A DNA stretch of 64,000 bases, from contig VCCP01000005.1 of NCBI GenBank assembly GCA_005765155.1, forward strand, positions 4,340,001-4,404,000, given 5' to 3'. A model generated the notes under the pieces. It saw nothing but the letters and a program-made list of their open reading frames with translations, searched no databases and was not told the DNA's origin. Origin of the DNA: Zelopaecilomyces penicillatus. Taxonomy: Eukaryota; Ascomycota; Sordariomycetes; Hypocreales; Pseudodiploosporaceae. Position numbers and translations under genes: made by a program. Below are positions 34,195 through 45,283 of this stretch, in pieces; within the stretch, counting starts at the first letter, position 1, and the number at the start of each line of letters is the position of its first letter.

Positions 34195-34517
34195 TTAAAA
34201 TTGCCCCATATACTGCGATATTTCCATTGAAACCCCCCATTGCATACCCGCTGCCCCACTTTCCAATCCCAACGACCCACTAGATCCCGTCCCGAAAGCC
34301 GAGGAAGCAACCCCACTATTATTCTTTTTAGCTGTCTGGAGCTGGGCACTCGCCAATAGCTTTGATTCGACTTTTTGCCTCGGCTCAGTCTTGTATTTTC
34401 TGGGGATGGAACCTGAACCTGACTCGTCCAAAAAAAATCATCAATGCGTTCTGAAGGATAACGCATAGGCGTTTCTTCGGATCCAACGGGTCTGAGTAGT
34501 AGAGATTGATTGTCCAT
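34195..34517 (-). pseudogene. Possible small gene broken at a T homopolymer
   Basis: On the minus strand an ATG at 34517 opens a protein-like frame (MDNQSLLLRPVGSEETPM, to IDDFF). It then meets a run of eight T (plus strand A at 34430-34437). Just after this run the next frame over reads DESGSGSIPRKYKTEP and stays open to 34195, ending MEISQYMGQF. The two halves would form one product of about 107 residues if the run were one base longer. I do not recognise the protein. A pyrimidine tract ending CACAACAG lies just upstream and might be a splice acceptor, in which case this would be the last exon of something larger. It could also be a chance pair of frames. It lies head-to-head with the enoyl-CoA hydratase gene, with 214 bp between starts. 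Confidence 0.3.
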
Positions 34518-34731
34518 TTTTTTTTGCATGATCTAAAAATCTGTTGTGGAGGACAACAAAAAACAGTGAAATTGATTGATTACACCGCCATCCCTTTAAT
34601 TCAGACAATATACTTTGACCACTCTCAAATCTCACCCCATCCCATCCTCCCAAACTTTACTAAACTCCACAACCACATCCCCAAAAACTCACACAAACAC
34701 CGACACCTACATCTCCATCTCCACCTCCATC

Positions 34732-35664
34732 ATGTCATCCTCTTCTTCTTCTTCTTCTCCTCCCTCTTTCCCCGAAAGCTACAACACATTCACCCTCCCC
34801 GCCCTTCACTTCTCCCACCACCCACCTTCCTCCACCACCGTCACCCCCGTCATCATCATCAAACTCCACCGCCCGGAAGCCCGCAATGCCTTCACCTACC
34901 AAATGGCCGAGTCTCTCGAAGCCGCATTCGACCTGCTATCGCGCGACACCCGCGTCAAATGCATCGTCTTGACCTCCTCGGACCCTTCGAACCGCATGTT
35001 CTGCGCGGGGATGGACTTCAACGGCGACCATAAGGAGGTCGCGCCCTTTGGTCAGCACCGCGATGAGGGTGGACAGGTCAGCTTGGCCATCTATCGCTGT
35101 GCGAAACCGACCATCGCAGCTATCAATGGTGCTGCTGTGGGTGTTGGTTTGACAATGACGCTCGCTGCAAACATCCGCGTCGTTAGTAACGAAGCCAAAG
35201 TCGGGTTTGTCTTTAGCCAGCGCGGGTTCTGCCTCGAAGCCTGTAGCAGCTTCTTCCTCTCTCGCCTCATCGGCGCCAGCAAGGCCCTCCATCTCGCCAC
35301 CACGGGTGCCGTGTATCCCGCCAGCCACAAGCTCGTCGACGACCTCTTCACTGAAGTCGTTGCTCCCGACCAGGTCCTCTCCACGGCTCTCCGCATCGCC
35401 GACCAGGTCGCCGCCACCACCAGCATGGTCTCTACAAAGGTCGTAAAAGACCAAATCTACCGCGCGCCCTCGACCCCGGAGGAGGCTCACTTGCTCGAAA
35501 GCAAGCTGTTTGACAGCCTGTTCCGCGGCAAGGACGCACAGGAAGGTGTTAGCAGCTTCATGGAGAAGAGGAAACCCAACTTTAGTAGCACCGTGGATAC
35601 GGATGCGCCTGCGGGTTACCCTTGGTGGACGCCAGTCGACGTCTCCGTCAAGCCTAAGCTCTAG
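34732..35664 (+). CDS. Enoyl-CoA hydratase/isomerase family protein, probably peroxisomal
   Basis: An intronless frame of 310 residues starts [16 protein letters not shown]. An in-frame extension 39 codons upstream is Ser/Thr/Pro-rich and less likely. The crotonase fold is clear. LHRPEARNAF is followed by the oxyanion-hole block FCAGMDF near residues 90-96. The second oxyanion-hole segment is PTIAAINGAAVGVGLTMTLA. A Glu at residue 169 in QRGFCLEACSSFFLSRL fits the catalytic acid seen in hydratase/isomerase members. The C-terminus ends PKL, a plausible variant of a type 1 peroxisomal targeting signal. The family includes fatty-acid beta-oxidation enzymes and delta3,delta2-enoyl-CoA isomerases. 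Whether this one is a hydratase or an isomerase cannot be decided by eye. Confidence 0.9.
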   Translation: MSSSSSSSSPPSFPESYNTFTLPALHFSHHPPSSTTVTPVIIIKLHRPEARNAFTYQMAESLEAAFDLLSRDTRVKCIVLTSSDPSNRMFCAGMDFNGDHKEVAPFGQHRDEGGQVSLAIYRCAKPTIAAINGAAVGVGLTMTLAANIRVVSNEAKVGFVFSQRGFCLEACSSFFLSRLIGASKALHLATTGAVYPASHKLVDDLFTEVVAPDQVLSTALRIADQVAATTSMVSTKVVKDQIYRAPSTPEEAHLLESKLFDSLFRGKDAQEGVSSFMEKRKPNFSSTVDTDAPAGYPWWTPVDVSVKPKL

Positions 35665-36939
35665 GTTCTATGACAAACCATACATATTATGTATATATAG
35701 AATATCACATTTTGATTTTGGCGTCCATCTAAAACCTCCTCGTGCTCCTGACTCTACAACGTTTACTTTAGTCCATTCTCACAATTACAAGCCGTTGGTA
35801 GGTGTGGAGTAAATATATTCGGTGACATGCATGATAGACCGTGGCATTCCCACACCAACTTCACCGAACCTCACCGCATCCAAGTCACCCATGTGACCAA
35901 CCCACCACAGCTCTTCTCCGCATCCAACGATCTCCGCTGTGCCCCTGGTGATCATCAGATTCAGTGCTACCCAACGAATCATGTGCCATTTCAATACACC
36001 TTCTTCCATCTCCCTCTCAGCTGATGCCATTTCTCCTCATTCGCCTCAATACCCATTCAAAGCTCCTCCCCTACGGTAGTTAATGCAAGTCACAATCTTA
36101 TAGTAAAAAAAGACACACGGATTCTGTAAGTTCACCATTCAAGGTAGTAAACACTTGTATTCCTTATGCAGGACCATCTACATAATCCATCAAGAGAGAC
36201 CCTATCCGGGTTGCTCTTCATCCAATCCCAAACGACATCCAAAGCAGCTCTCATAGACTCAGAAAAGATTCTGAAAACATAAGGCGAGGCAAAAAAAAAC
36301 ATATTCCTGCCCTCCCTCCGAGTCTCATGATTCAAAAACAAAAACCGGGACATATCTCCAAAGGTCGCCGTGTTTCCCTCTGATGCAAGTCGTGAGGCCA
36401 AAAGTGAAAAACAATAAACAGGAAGCCAAAGAAAATGAAACCAAAATCTCGAAACACTCTCCCCCAAGAAGGCTCGCGCGCACATACACACACGCTTGTA
36501 AGGTTCGCCTATGCTTCCTATCCTTTCCGTAACGCCTCGCAGAGAAATATAAAGTAGGTGCCTATAACTGTGTCCAGTAAGGCTCATGCCAGACGCTTGC
36601 ATCTGGGTGGTGGTCTGTTTCCGTTGCTCATAAGAGTCGAGTCAGGATGCTTCCTGCGGACTGAGTATCCAAGGAATAAGTTCGCTGCTTCTCGCTCTCG
36701 CTTTGATATCGCTTTTGTTCATAACAGGGAGTTGGTATGGTAGAATGTGAGTTGGGGTGGAGAATCAATAGCCGCCCAAAAATGTGTGATGTGTGATGGC
36801 CAATGGTATCATAGGTCGTCCATCTCAGATAGGTGAGGTGGAAATGTGTAGTCTAGTATCACCCAAATAAAGGGCTTCGTAGTATGGCGTTCGACTGGTT
36901 GCCAGGACTGGTTGGTTGCTAGTCATGCATCAGACTTCC
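35665..36939. other. Convergent intergenic region
   Basis: About 1.3 kb between the enoyl-CoA hydratase stop and the 3' end of the coiled-coil protein gene. Scattered A runs and a CACA tract near 36480 are present. Reading frames up to about 150 codons exist on the minus strand, but they lack any motif and look fortuitous. Confidence 0.45.
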
Positions 36940-38487
36940 CTATCGTCGACCCATCTTGAGCAGCCTCGTTCTCAGCCAGAGCACAAAGGCCGTCCAAACG
37001 CCGTTGGTTTTCCGTTTGGCGGATTTACTCCTGGTTGCCGTGCGGAAATGCACATCATCGGCTCTGGCACTGGGCGTCTGACCCGCAGCAACGCCATCAT
37101 ACGACCGACTGGAAAACGCCGCAGACTTCTCTCTCGAGCCAGCCGACGCAGCGGGGCGAATGTCGGTACTGCTAGAGTTGCGACCGCTGGAGATGCTGTT
37201 GCCTCCGACACTGCCCTTTCGGAACTGGGCCTGGGCACGCTCAAACTTTTGAGCTTCCTTGGCGTCGGCGCGTTCCCGTCTGCGGATCTGCTCGCGGGCG
37301 TATTTCTCCTCCTTTTCCCGTTCCTTGGCCTCAAACTTGCGGCGGGCCTCGCGGACCTGCTCTTGGCGAGTGGCGGTATCGATATCGCTGCGTGAACGTA
37401 TGCGGAAACCGCTCATGTCGAGGGAGTTCCGTAGCGGAGACATGATGGGGTTTGAAGAAGTGTGGAGAGGGCAGGACACCATCTGCGGCGTAGGCGTACC
37501 CAACAGAGGCGAGTCGTTTGCGGAGGAGAGCGGGCTGATAGGTAGATCGGAGCGACTTTGATTCACAGAGCCCGGGGTGACACGTAGCACGGGTGGTCCT
37601 GAGTTGGAGCGGGAGGCAGCAACGGTTGCTCGAAAGGACTGTCCACCGTCCGACAAGGAGCTGGTACGCTGACTGCTGGCCAACGACGGCCGTCTCGGGT
37701 TAGAGCTGTGGTTTGGGTTTGACACAACCGGCGGCGGCGGGAGGTGCTTCCGGGTGGCAGCCGTGGACGAGTGGAAGGGGTATGAGGGCGACTGAGGGAG
37801 GTACGGCGAGAGACTCTCGTCGCCGTCTTCGATGTCGTTGTCAGCCCCGCCGCCAGCGATGATGGAGTAGTCGCGAGAGGCCACGGCGGTGGTGTCGAGC
37901 GACGCGACCGAGTTGGCGTAGGACAGCGACAATGGCGGCGTCGACGTGCGCGGTATCTGCTGGAAGGGGTGAATGAAGGTGCCGTTGCGGCCACTGGTGG
38001 TAGTTGCAACAGAGCCACCGCTGGTCGACCGCGCGTGCGAGTATTTGCTGGCGAGAGCTGCTGCTGCGGCGGCGGCATTGCCGACTCCTACTGCTGCTGC
38101 TCCTGCGCCTGAGCCTAAATCAGTCGAGGAAAGCGTGAAGCTGACATCCCGCACAGCTTTGGGGCCGTTCATGCTGGCTACTCCGCCAGCTGGCGCACTG
38201 GGAACAGCTGTCACGTAGCCCGAGGCTGAGGAAAACAGGTGGCGACCACTGTCATCAGCCTCGCGCGCACCGTAGTCGAGCGAGCCAAAGGCTATGTTGC
38301 GAGGCGATACCGGCTGGTCGTCCCAGCCCCGGCGCAGGTCGAGCGAAGTGCGTTCAGAGCGCGCGTGCGAGTGCGAGTGTGCCTGCAGCTTCTTGAGGAT
38401 GGGCTTGACCACGATGCTGTTGCGCGACTTGGTGAGTTTGCCGTGGCTATGGCCGTTTGGCTGTGTCTGATACGAAGCCGTGGCCAT
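36940..38487 (-). CDS. Conserved-looking hypothetical protein with a basic coiled-coil segment
   Basis: A single frame of 515 residues starts MATASYQTQPNGHSHG. I do not recognise a named domain. The first 60 residues contain a short, tidy block (SRNSIVVKPILKKLQAHSHS, then RTSLDLRRGWDD) that looks conserved. A long Ser/Ala/Pro-rich low-complexity part follows. Residues of about 370-430 form a charged helical stretch (RQEQVREARRKFEAKEREKE pattern) that should be a coiled coil. The C-terminus has a basic segment and then GVWTAFVLWLRTRLLKMGRR, an amphipathic or hydrophobic helix that could touch a membrane. This layout resembles signalling or scaffold proteins of filamentous fungi. High-confidence coding status comes from the length, lack of stops and biased composition; function is unknown. 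Confidence 0.7.
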   Translation of the reverse strand: MATASYQTQPNGHSHGKLTKSRNSIVVKPILKKLQAHSHSHARSERTSLDLRRGWDDQPVSPRNIAFGSLDYGAREADDSGRHLFSSASGYVTAVPSAPAGGVASMNGPKAVRDVSFTLSSTDLGSGAGAAAVGVGNAAAAAAALASKYSHARSTSGGSVATTTSGRNGTFIHPFQQIPRTSTPPLSLSYANSVASLDTTAVASRDYSIIAGGGADNDIEDGDESLSPYLPQSPSYPFHSSTAATRKHLPPPPVVSNPNHSSNPRRPSLASSQRTSSLSDGGQSFRATVAASRSNSGPPVLRVTPGSVNQSRSDLPISPLSSANDSPLLGTPTPQMVSCPLHTSSNPIMSPLRNSLDMSGFRIRSRSDIDTATRQEQVREARRKFEAKEREKEEKYAREQIRRRERADAKEAQKFERAQAQFRKGSVGGNSISSGRNSSSTDIRPAASAGSREKSAAFSSRSYDGVAAGQTPSARADDVHFRTATRSKSAKRKTNGVWTAFVLWLRTRLLKMGRR

Positions 38488-41400
38488 GGCTGTCTGCGGA
38501 TGTTTGCTGTGGTGTTGCTACCCGTATCTTTCTCTCTCTGCCTCTCTGTTGCTGCTCTGTCCGGCGGCCCGCCGACGCAGAACCACTCGAGCAGTAAGAG
38601 GATCCCTCTGCTTTGGTGCAAAGCAGAAAACCCTGCGCTGCTGTTGTTATAATTTTTATGTGTTGGGGTTCTTCCGCCTCCTCCTCCTACTCCTCGTCCT
38701 TGTAGGTGTAAAAGGCGGCGGCGGCTGCTGCTGCGTTGTCGTAGTCTATTCGGAGGCGTATCCACAGGCGACCTTCACCGACTCGCCATTGCTGCTTTTA
38801 TGTCTCAAAGCGCAACGACTCCACCAAAAAGAAACCACCCAGGCAAAAATGCGGTCACCACAGACAATCAATAACAGTAAGTCGCCTACACAAGCAAAGC
38901 AAGTGGCTTTTTCCCTTTCAAATTGGCTATCGAGGAAGGGAAGAAGAAAAGCGAGGATTCCGAAGATTGGGTTTGAGGGTGGAGAGGTTAATATGACAGT
39001 GGCTCAAATGATAACAATGGACGACGACGACTTGGGCTAATCTAGAACCGGAGCCACCACCCCCAGGAAAGTAACGGTAAAGGAGGAGGAGGGGGCTTGC
39101 AGTGGTAATGAGGGAAGCCTGGCCTGGGGCAGCGATTACGACGGCGATTGCGGCTATGCGCCTTTTGGCTTGTGGCGAAGATGGATGGCAAACAACACCG
39201 CACATCAAAGACCGCACCAAGCAAAGCAAGACACACACGCACCGAGACACACACCACACGCTGCAATCCGTAGACCGGTTGGCCGGGTTCAGCCTCATAC
39301 ACTGCGGTAGGGGCACGTGGACTGGGGGGGGGCAGTCAAGCAGTGAAGAGGAGGAAGGGGGGGAGGGGAGAAACCACGCAAGGGTTAGCCTCTATTGAGG
39401 CGGGTGCCGGTCGCCGACTAATATGTCTTGGCTTGTGGGTGATTGCCACCGATGATGGACGTTGTGGAGAGCAACATGATGAGGATGGACACTTTGTGAG
39501 CAGTATGATTACGATCCCATCTCGCTTTGGAGACAGCCGAAGTTGGCCGCCAAATGACCTCGTACGGGTGGGGGAGGGGACGGACGGGGACGGACACTCT
39601 CAGGAGACAATCAGGCGACTGGGCCAACGGGATTTGCCAAAAGCGCCAATGTCCATGGGCAAAAACTAGCTTTCCGGAAAAGCAAAGTTCGACAAGCCCA
39701 TCTCGCCAACGCCCAGATAGATTGCCCATGCTTTTTTTTTTGGTACTGCTACTGGGTTTTCCCCTATAAAGTGATTCACTCATAGATCATGGAACGGGGG
39801 GGCCTTGACGGATCTTCCCCTGCCTGTCATTTCCTCCCCAGGGGACAACGGGTTGGGTTCATCTCAAGTTTGTGTTTGTTGTTACTTGACACGTTCTTTT
39901 TTCTTTCTTTCCGAGAACACGTTATAAATTACAGCTAGCTAATCACGACCGAAGAAACATACAATGTACTACGTAGTAGTTGTACGGAGCAGGGGCACGA
40001 GCCACACGCTGGGGCTGGGCCGAGGGGAATGCGAACGGGAACGGGAAACGGTGAACGGTGAATGGTGAATGAATGGGTGGTGAATGGGTGGTGGTGACAG
40101 GGCAGCGCGAAAGGGGAGAGAAAGTGGAGGAGAGGGGAGGGGAGGGGCTGAAGAATATTCGCGAGCGAGCGCGTTGTATCTGTGCGTCAGAGACATGCAA
40201 ATCACCCCCCCAGAGCAAGCGCATTTTCTACTGTAGATTGTTATTATTACTCGCAATTAAAGAAGGCGGAGGGGAGAAGCCGTTGTAGATTCAATCGTGC
40301 AGCAGCACGGCCGACGATGGTTTCCGTGGTTGCGGGTGGGAAAAGAGATGGTGGAGGGACTTTGTTGACAAGCAAGGCAGGCTGTTTGTTTGCAGCCACA
40401 GCATCCATCATCTCATTTTTGCATCTGCTGAACCTTGCAGATTACGAACGGCTGGTCCGATCTGCTGACGCCGAGGCGTCGTCGTCGTCGTGGTCCCCCC
40501 CCCCTTCCTCCCATCCCACTCCCCGCTTTTCCCGGGGAGCCGGACCAAGATGCATCTGCCCCTTTGCTGGTGGATGATGGATGATGATTTTCCCCTCTTT
40601 GTGGTTGTCGATGTTACCTGTATGGAAGACGAGGAGGCATCCAAGCCGTTGTCGGCGAGTGTGCTGTGGTGGGCCGATCTGATCTGTACCTGTCTGTGTC
40701 TGTGTTTGTGTCTGTGTGTATGAACGAACCCTTTTGTTTTTTCGCGCCCCAGGAACCAGCAGCACCGCCCATCATTGTCAGGAACCAACAAAACGCGAGG
40801 GACAGACGGCTCACGCATAAAACCACGCAAGTACAAAACCAGGAGGATTCAATGCAACGCCAAATGTGTAACCACTGTCCCCCATCAATCAAACTCGCTC
40901 ACTGATGCCCCATAGTCAGCTGAGGCGGAGCACATTGTCGCTGCTGCTTCTTTCTCCTCCTCCAACCTAAATGAAGATAAGTAGAGTTAAAACCCACTGG
41001 ACCAGTCACGAGGTTTGACAAATGGATCTGCGGGCGATGGATGATGACACAAAGCCCCAACGAGGCGCGCTGGTCGTAATTAGGTGGTTAGTTGCTTGGT
41101 TGGCTGGGCGAACATGGAATGGGGGGAGGGGGGGGGATAGATCAACAGCGAGAGTATGACAAAGTGCGAAATACTTTTTGGGATATGCATCATGTTATGC
41201 CTTGATGGTCGTAGTGCCGTCGTACTAATAATACTACAGGCTACACTGCGGTATTATGATTACGGGGTCGATGCCGAGTCTGCGCCACAACAAACAAACA
41301 AATACGTAGATGTACGGAGTAGAGAGGCTTCGTTTTCCTCCACTGCCCAGGATACGTAGTAAGGAACGGTATGTACGGATATTTCGGCTTCTGTTGTGCC

Positions 41401-42255
41401 GTCTTGCTCTTGGCAGCCCGCCATAACACCATAACTCACACACAACAGCCCAAACTTGGACATATTAATGACTGGGCATATTTATCGTATCTTTCCAGCC
41501 CTGCTCTGCCCTGTCAGCATTTCGATGCACATCATCATAGGCAGACACAGCGCCGGCTATTTACATGCCCGAATGCAATAAGTACAGTATGCCCTATTAT
41601 TGTGCCAGCGCACCCAATAGCAGGGTCCCCTTAGAGGCTTCACTTTATTTAGCAGACGGGCATATTAATGGCCTATCAAGGCTCAGGGCACACACCCACC
41701 ACCCATCGTCTGTGTTTCCGAGCCATCCATCCATCCATCAGACCCTGCGCAAGCTTGCCAGGCCAGCTGAAGATGGGCTATCAGTTGCTCTATAAGGCAC
41801 TAATTGGAGTTGATGTGCGCTGCTGCTCCTTGTTTCGTGATTACAGAGGTAGTTAAGGTGATATCAGGCCATGACAAGGAGCCGACCCAGCCAAGGTTCA
41901 TCCAGGATGGATGCCACATGGGAATAGTCGGGCTGAGACGACCTACCCAGCCCACTACCAATCGGCCCAACCGTCTGTCTTCTCAATTCCAGACCATCAC
42001 GACCCTGAGGCTGGCCGCCATGTGCTATTTGACGCCTCCGGAACCAGGCGCTTGGGATGCAAAGCTAATGAGATCTGGCACATGGACTTGCTGATGGCTC
42101 TACACCACCGCAGGGCACATGATTCCACGGTACCATTCCAAGAGCCTGGAAATCCATCAACTATTCACGGCACGACATTTACAAGCAATCTAGCAATGAA
42201 TGTTTTAATGTAAAAGAATTTGAACTACAGGGCCATTCCCAAGATTATTTAGAAT
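38488..42255. other. Large intergenic region of about 3.8 kb
   Basis: This is the upstream region of the coiled-coil protein gene on one side and the 3' flank of the kinase-like gene on the other. It is rich in short purine or pyrimidine repeats: GGTGAATGGTGAATG-type repeats near 40050-40095 and GGGGAGGGGAGGGG near 40133-40147. A TACGGAGTA motif lies at 41313-41321. The reading frames are short and low in complexity. No RNA gene is seen. Confidence 0.45.
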
Positions 42256-43271
42256 TTAAACTTCCAAAAACTCAAAAATCTTCTTCACAGCAACCTCATC
42301 CCCCTCCACCGTCCCACTCAACCCTTCCCCCACCCAGCCCTCTGTCCAACCACCACCAAAGTCAATAACCCACGCATCATCCGTTTCGCGATGAATCAAC
42401 ACGTTGGAAGCTTTGCCATCGCACCATATTACCCCAATCTGATGCAGTAGCCGAACAGTGTCTTGCACCTGCAACGCCCATTTCCTCCGGCGACTCTCGT
42501 CAATCGTGGCCATGGTCTCGATTCTGCTTAGTGTTGATAGCTCCCAGCCTTCTGATACTGGAATGTATTCCTCCAGGAAACCGATAACGTTGTGGGTTTC
42601 TGGCATGTGAATGAGACCGAGGAGCTTGGGAACGCGGAGGGAGTTTGCGAGGGGGGATGTGGTGAGGTTCCAGAGGATGTCGAGTTCTCGTTGTGCAGCG
42701 TCTTCGCCTTTGGTATCTCCGGTTTTGGAGCACATCTCTCGGTTTTGAACACTGACACGGGCAATGTATCCTGCATTGAGAATATCTTCAAGGACGTGGA
42801 CCTCTTTTGTGGAAAATGTCGGTAGGTTGAAATCCTTGGCTGTGTTGAGATGGAATGGCTGGCCAGACCGGCCAAGAAGAACATCAGTATCTCGTTCTTG
42901 ATTATTGTCACGCACCACCTCTACTTTTCCGTTGAGAGTTCGTAAACAAAAGATATACTCCTTTGGGAAGAGGAGAGTATGGAGATCATTTGCTTGCCAG
43001 GCGCAGACGGTGGAGCAAGATCGTCAAAAACAGGCCGGCCAACCCGTACGATCGTATCCAGTAGCTCATCTGAAATGGTTTCTGCTTCCTCAATATCATC
43101 CGTTTCAGAGGCTGCGTTATATCTCTCAATAAACACGTTCTCCACCGTTGAGGAGGAAGCAGAAGGGGAGGGATCAAGGTAAACTATGAGGCGTGCGTCG
43201 TTCCAGCGTATGTACAGGGAAACCCGATCACCGTTGCCGCTTATTATCTGTTCAATATGATGAAGACTCAT
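42256..43271 (-). CDS. Protein kinase-like fold protein; frame interrupted near 42921-42965
   Basis: Two overlapping-neighbour frames together make about 338 residues. The first runs from 43271 (MSLHHIEQIISGNGDR) to a TAG at 42921, and the second continues to 42256. The second half holds a kinase catalytic pattern, LLHQIGVIWCDGKASNVLI, with the Asp of the HxD-like loop, then AWVIDFGGGWTEGWV as a DFG-like magnesium site. Such single-domain kinase-like proteins are common in filamentous ascomycetes. The junction can be read in two ways. One base may be missing in the AAAA run on the minus strand (plus 42925-42928). Or a very short GTATAT...AAAG or ...TAG intron of 35-38 nt may be removed, which also restores the frame. 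The introns modelled elsewhere in this window are 59 nt or longer, so this would be atypical. Confidence 0.6.
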
Positions 43272-45266
43272 GGTTGCTGTTTCTCTTGGGTTGAAACCGT
43301 TGCGTTGTAGTGGTGGTGCAGAATAGGCTTCTAGAAAGTTGAGTCCATGTGTGTTGCAAGGACTTGGGGAACCTGCAGTTGGAGACGCACAGGTAATAAG
43401 TGCTACCAGTCCCGATGTACTCCAGAGCGTTTTTATGAATTAGATGAAGCCTTTTCACACCAGATATACTCTGATATCAGAAATCGTGATCTCGATATTT
43501 TGAGAAGGTTAAAATTGACAAGTATTTTGTGTGCCTTTCTCTATAGTATCTAGTAGACAGTAAAACACACGAGAACTATCCGAGTTCGACCTTAGATTTA
43601 TACGACAGTACTCTTGATTTGAGCAAAAGAGAACATCACGCTTATAGAGTACTGATACTACTTGCGCCTGCTCCAATGAGTTGACAACCACACAAGGAAG
43701 CGCGAGTCTACAATATCTAGTCTATGATCACCACAACAATGCATCAGTATTTTATTGCCAGCAGCTGGAAAGTCCTTGCATATACAGTCTTCATCGTACC
43801 AATCAATGATAACAACCCCCTGGTCGTTTCCAACTCATCCTCCTCTAATCGATGGACGTTAACCGCCGCCATCTCAGCCCCAGCAGATCTACCAACGACA
43901 TCTTTAAATATCTCATCGGCGTTTCCGAAAGAGAATGCTTTTTTTTGGGGTCGCACGTCGAAAGAACAGGATAAACGATACTACATGTGGATCATGCCAA
44001 TGGAGCGTCTTGTCCACATCTTTTATTCCACCTCGTCCAACAAACACTACCAACACATACAATAATGTGTGTGTTGGTATCCTTGCGCGAAACCCGTTAT
44101 ACCACCCACTCACATGCATGCAAGTACGGTATGTAAACCAACTACAGCTATCTCGCGTATGCACGCCCACATCCATCACACCCATTCACTTGTCTTCCAT
44201 TAGCCAGGGGCTACGTGTTCTCAACATGGACAAGGGCATGGACGAAAACATGTGGTTCCAATAAAGTAAAAAAACGGTGGGATGGCCGTCTGAGATCCAG
44301 CTGGCTGGGTCGTCCAATCATCTCATGCTGTGCCTTGCGCGCGCGCACCGAAGCTCGGTGGTTTTCGAATATTCCCCATCAAGAAGAGGGGGGGGTTGTC
44401 TCGATGGTTACATTCCATGTTCTAGAGGTGTATGTGTTTAGCCGAGAGGAGCCATGCTGCAGTGTGGCTGCTGATAAGGAAAGTTCCAGGATGTTGCTCT
44501 CATGAACACTCATCTCATCATATACCTACATGAATTCTTTCATCCGAAAGAAGATCGTGGCGTCGCCACACTAATGCTCGCTCTCGCCGAACGATGGACG
44601 TTCTTCGGGCGATATATTTGGAGAGGCTTTGACGTCATGCCAAGTTATCCCACTTCTGTAATTGACATCCGTGTCTAGTGCCAAAGGCTATCGTTTTGGA
44701 TATTAAGAAACAGAGTTGTCAACAACACAGACAGCTGGAGCAACAATAGATAAATTGGTACTTTTATGATACGTGTGTTTTGTATAACATGTATTGATAG
44801 TTTATGCCATACCTTACAGCGTCTTTGAGATATCGCCATCTAACTGTTGAGTGTAGCTTCATCTCAGGGTAGCATCGCTGCTTACCTACCCAAGTACACA
44901 ACCACGTCATCTTCCTATTACAGCTAACTTTAATAAATTACACGATATAGCTATCCATAAATCTCGCATTGTTCAAGGGTAAGCATTTCCGTCAGCCCAG
45001 TCGCGCCCTCCCCCCCCTGACAACGTCATAATCTAATCTCTATCCCCATCCCCTGACTAAACCTCCCACGCTACGGACAACCCACACACAATGCACGGAA
45101 CAAAAAGAGCTATCCTAGATCTAGATCGGTGACGTCTGTCAAAATCTGCCCATACGAATGGAGCTACAAATAGGCTCGTCATGGGTATTAACGTCTCCCA
45201 TGTTGTCGCTGCATTGTCATAAGAGTAAAGTTTCCATGGCGTTATATGAAAATATGCCTCCTACGT

Positions 45267-45283
45267 AAAAAAAAAAAAAAAAA
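45267..45283. repeat. Homopolymer run of 17 A
   Basis: A direct run of A in non-coding sequence; a likely hotspot for length variation or assembly error. Confidence 0.9.
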
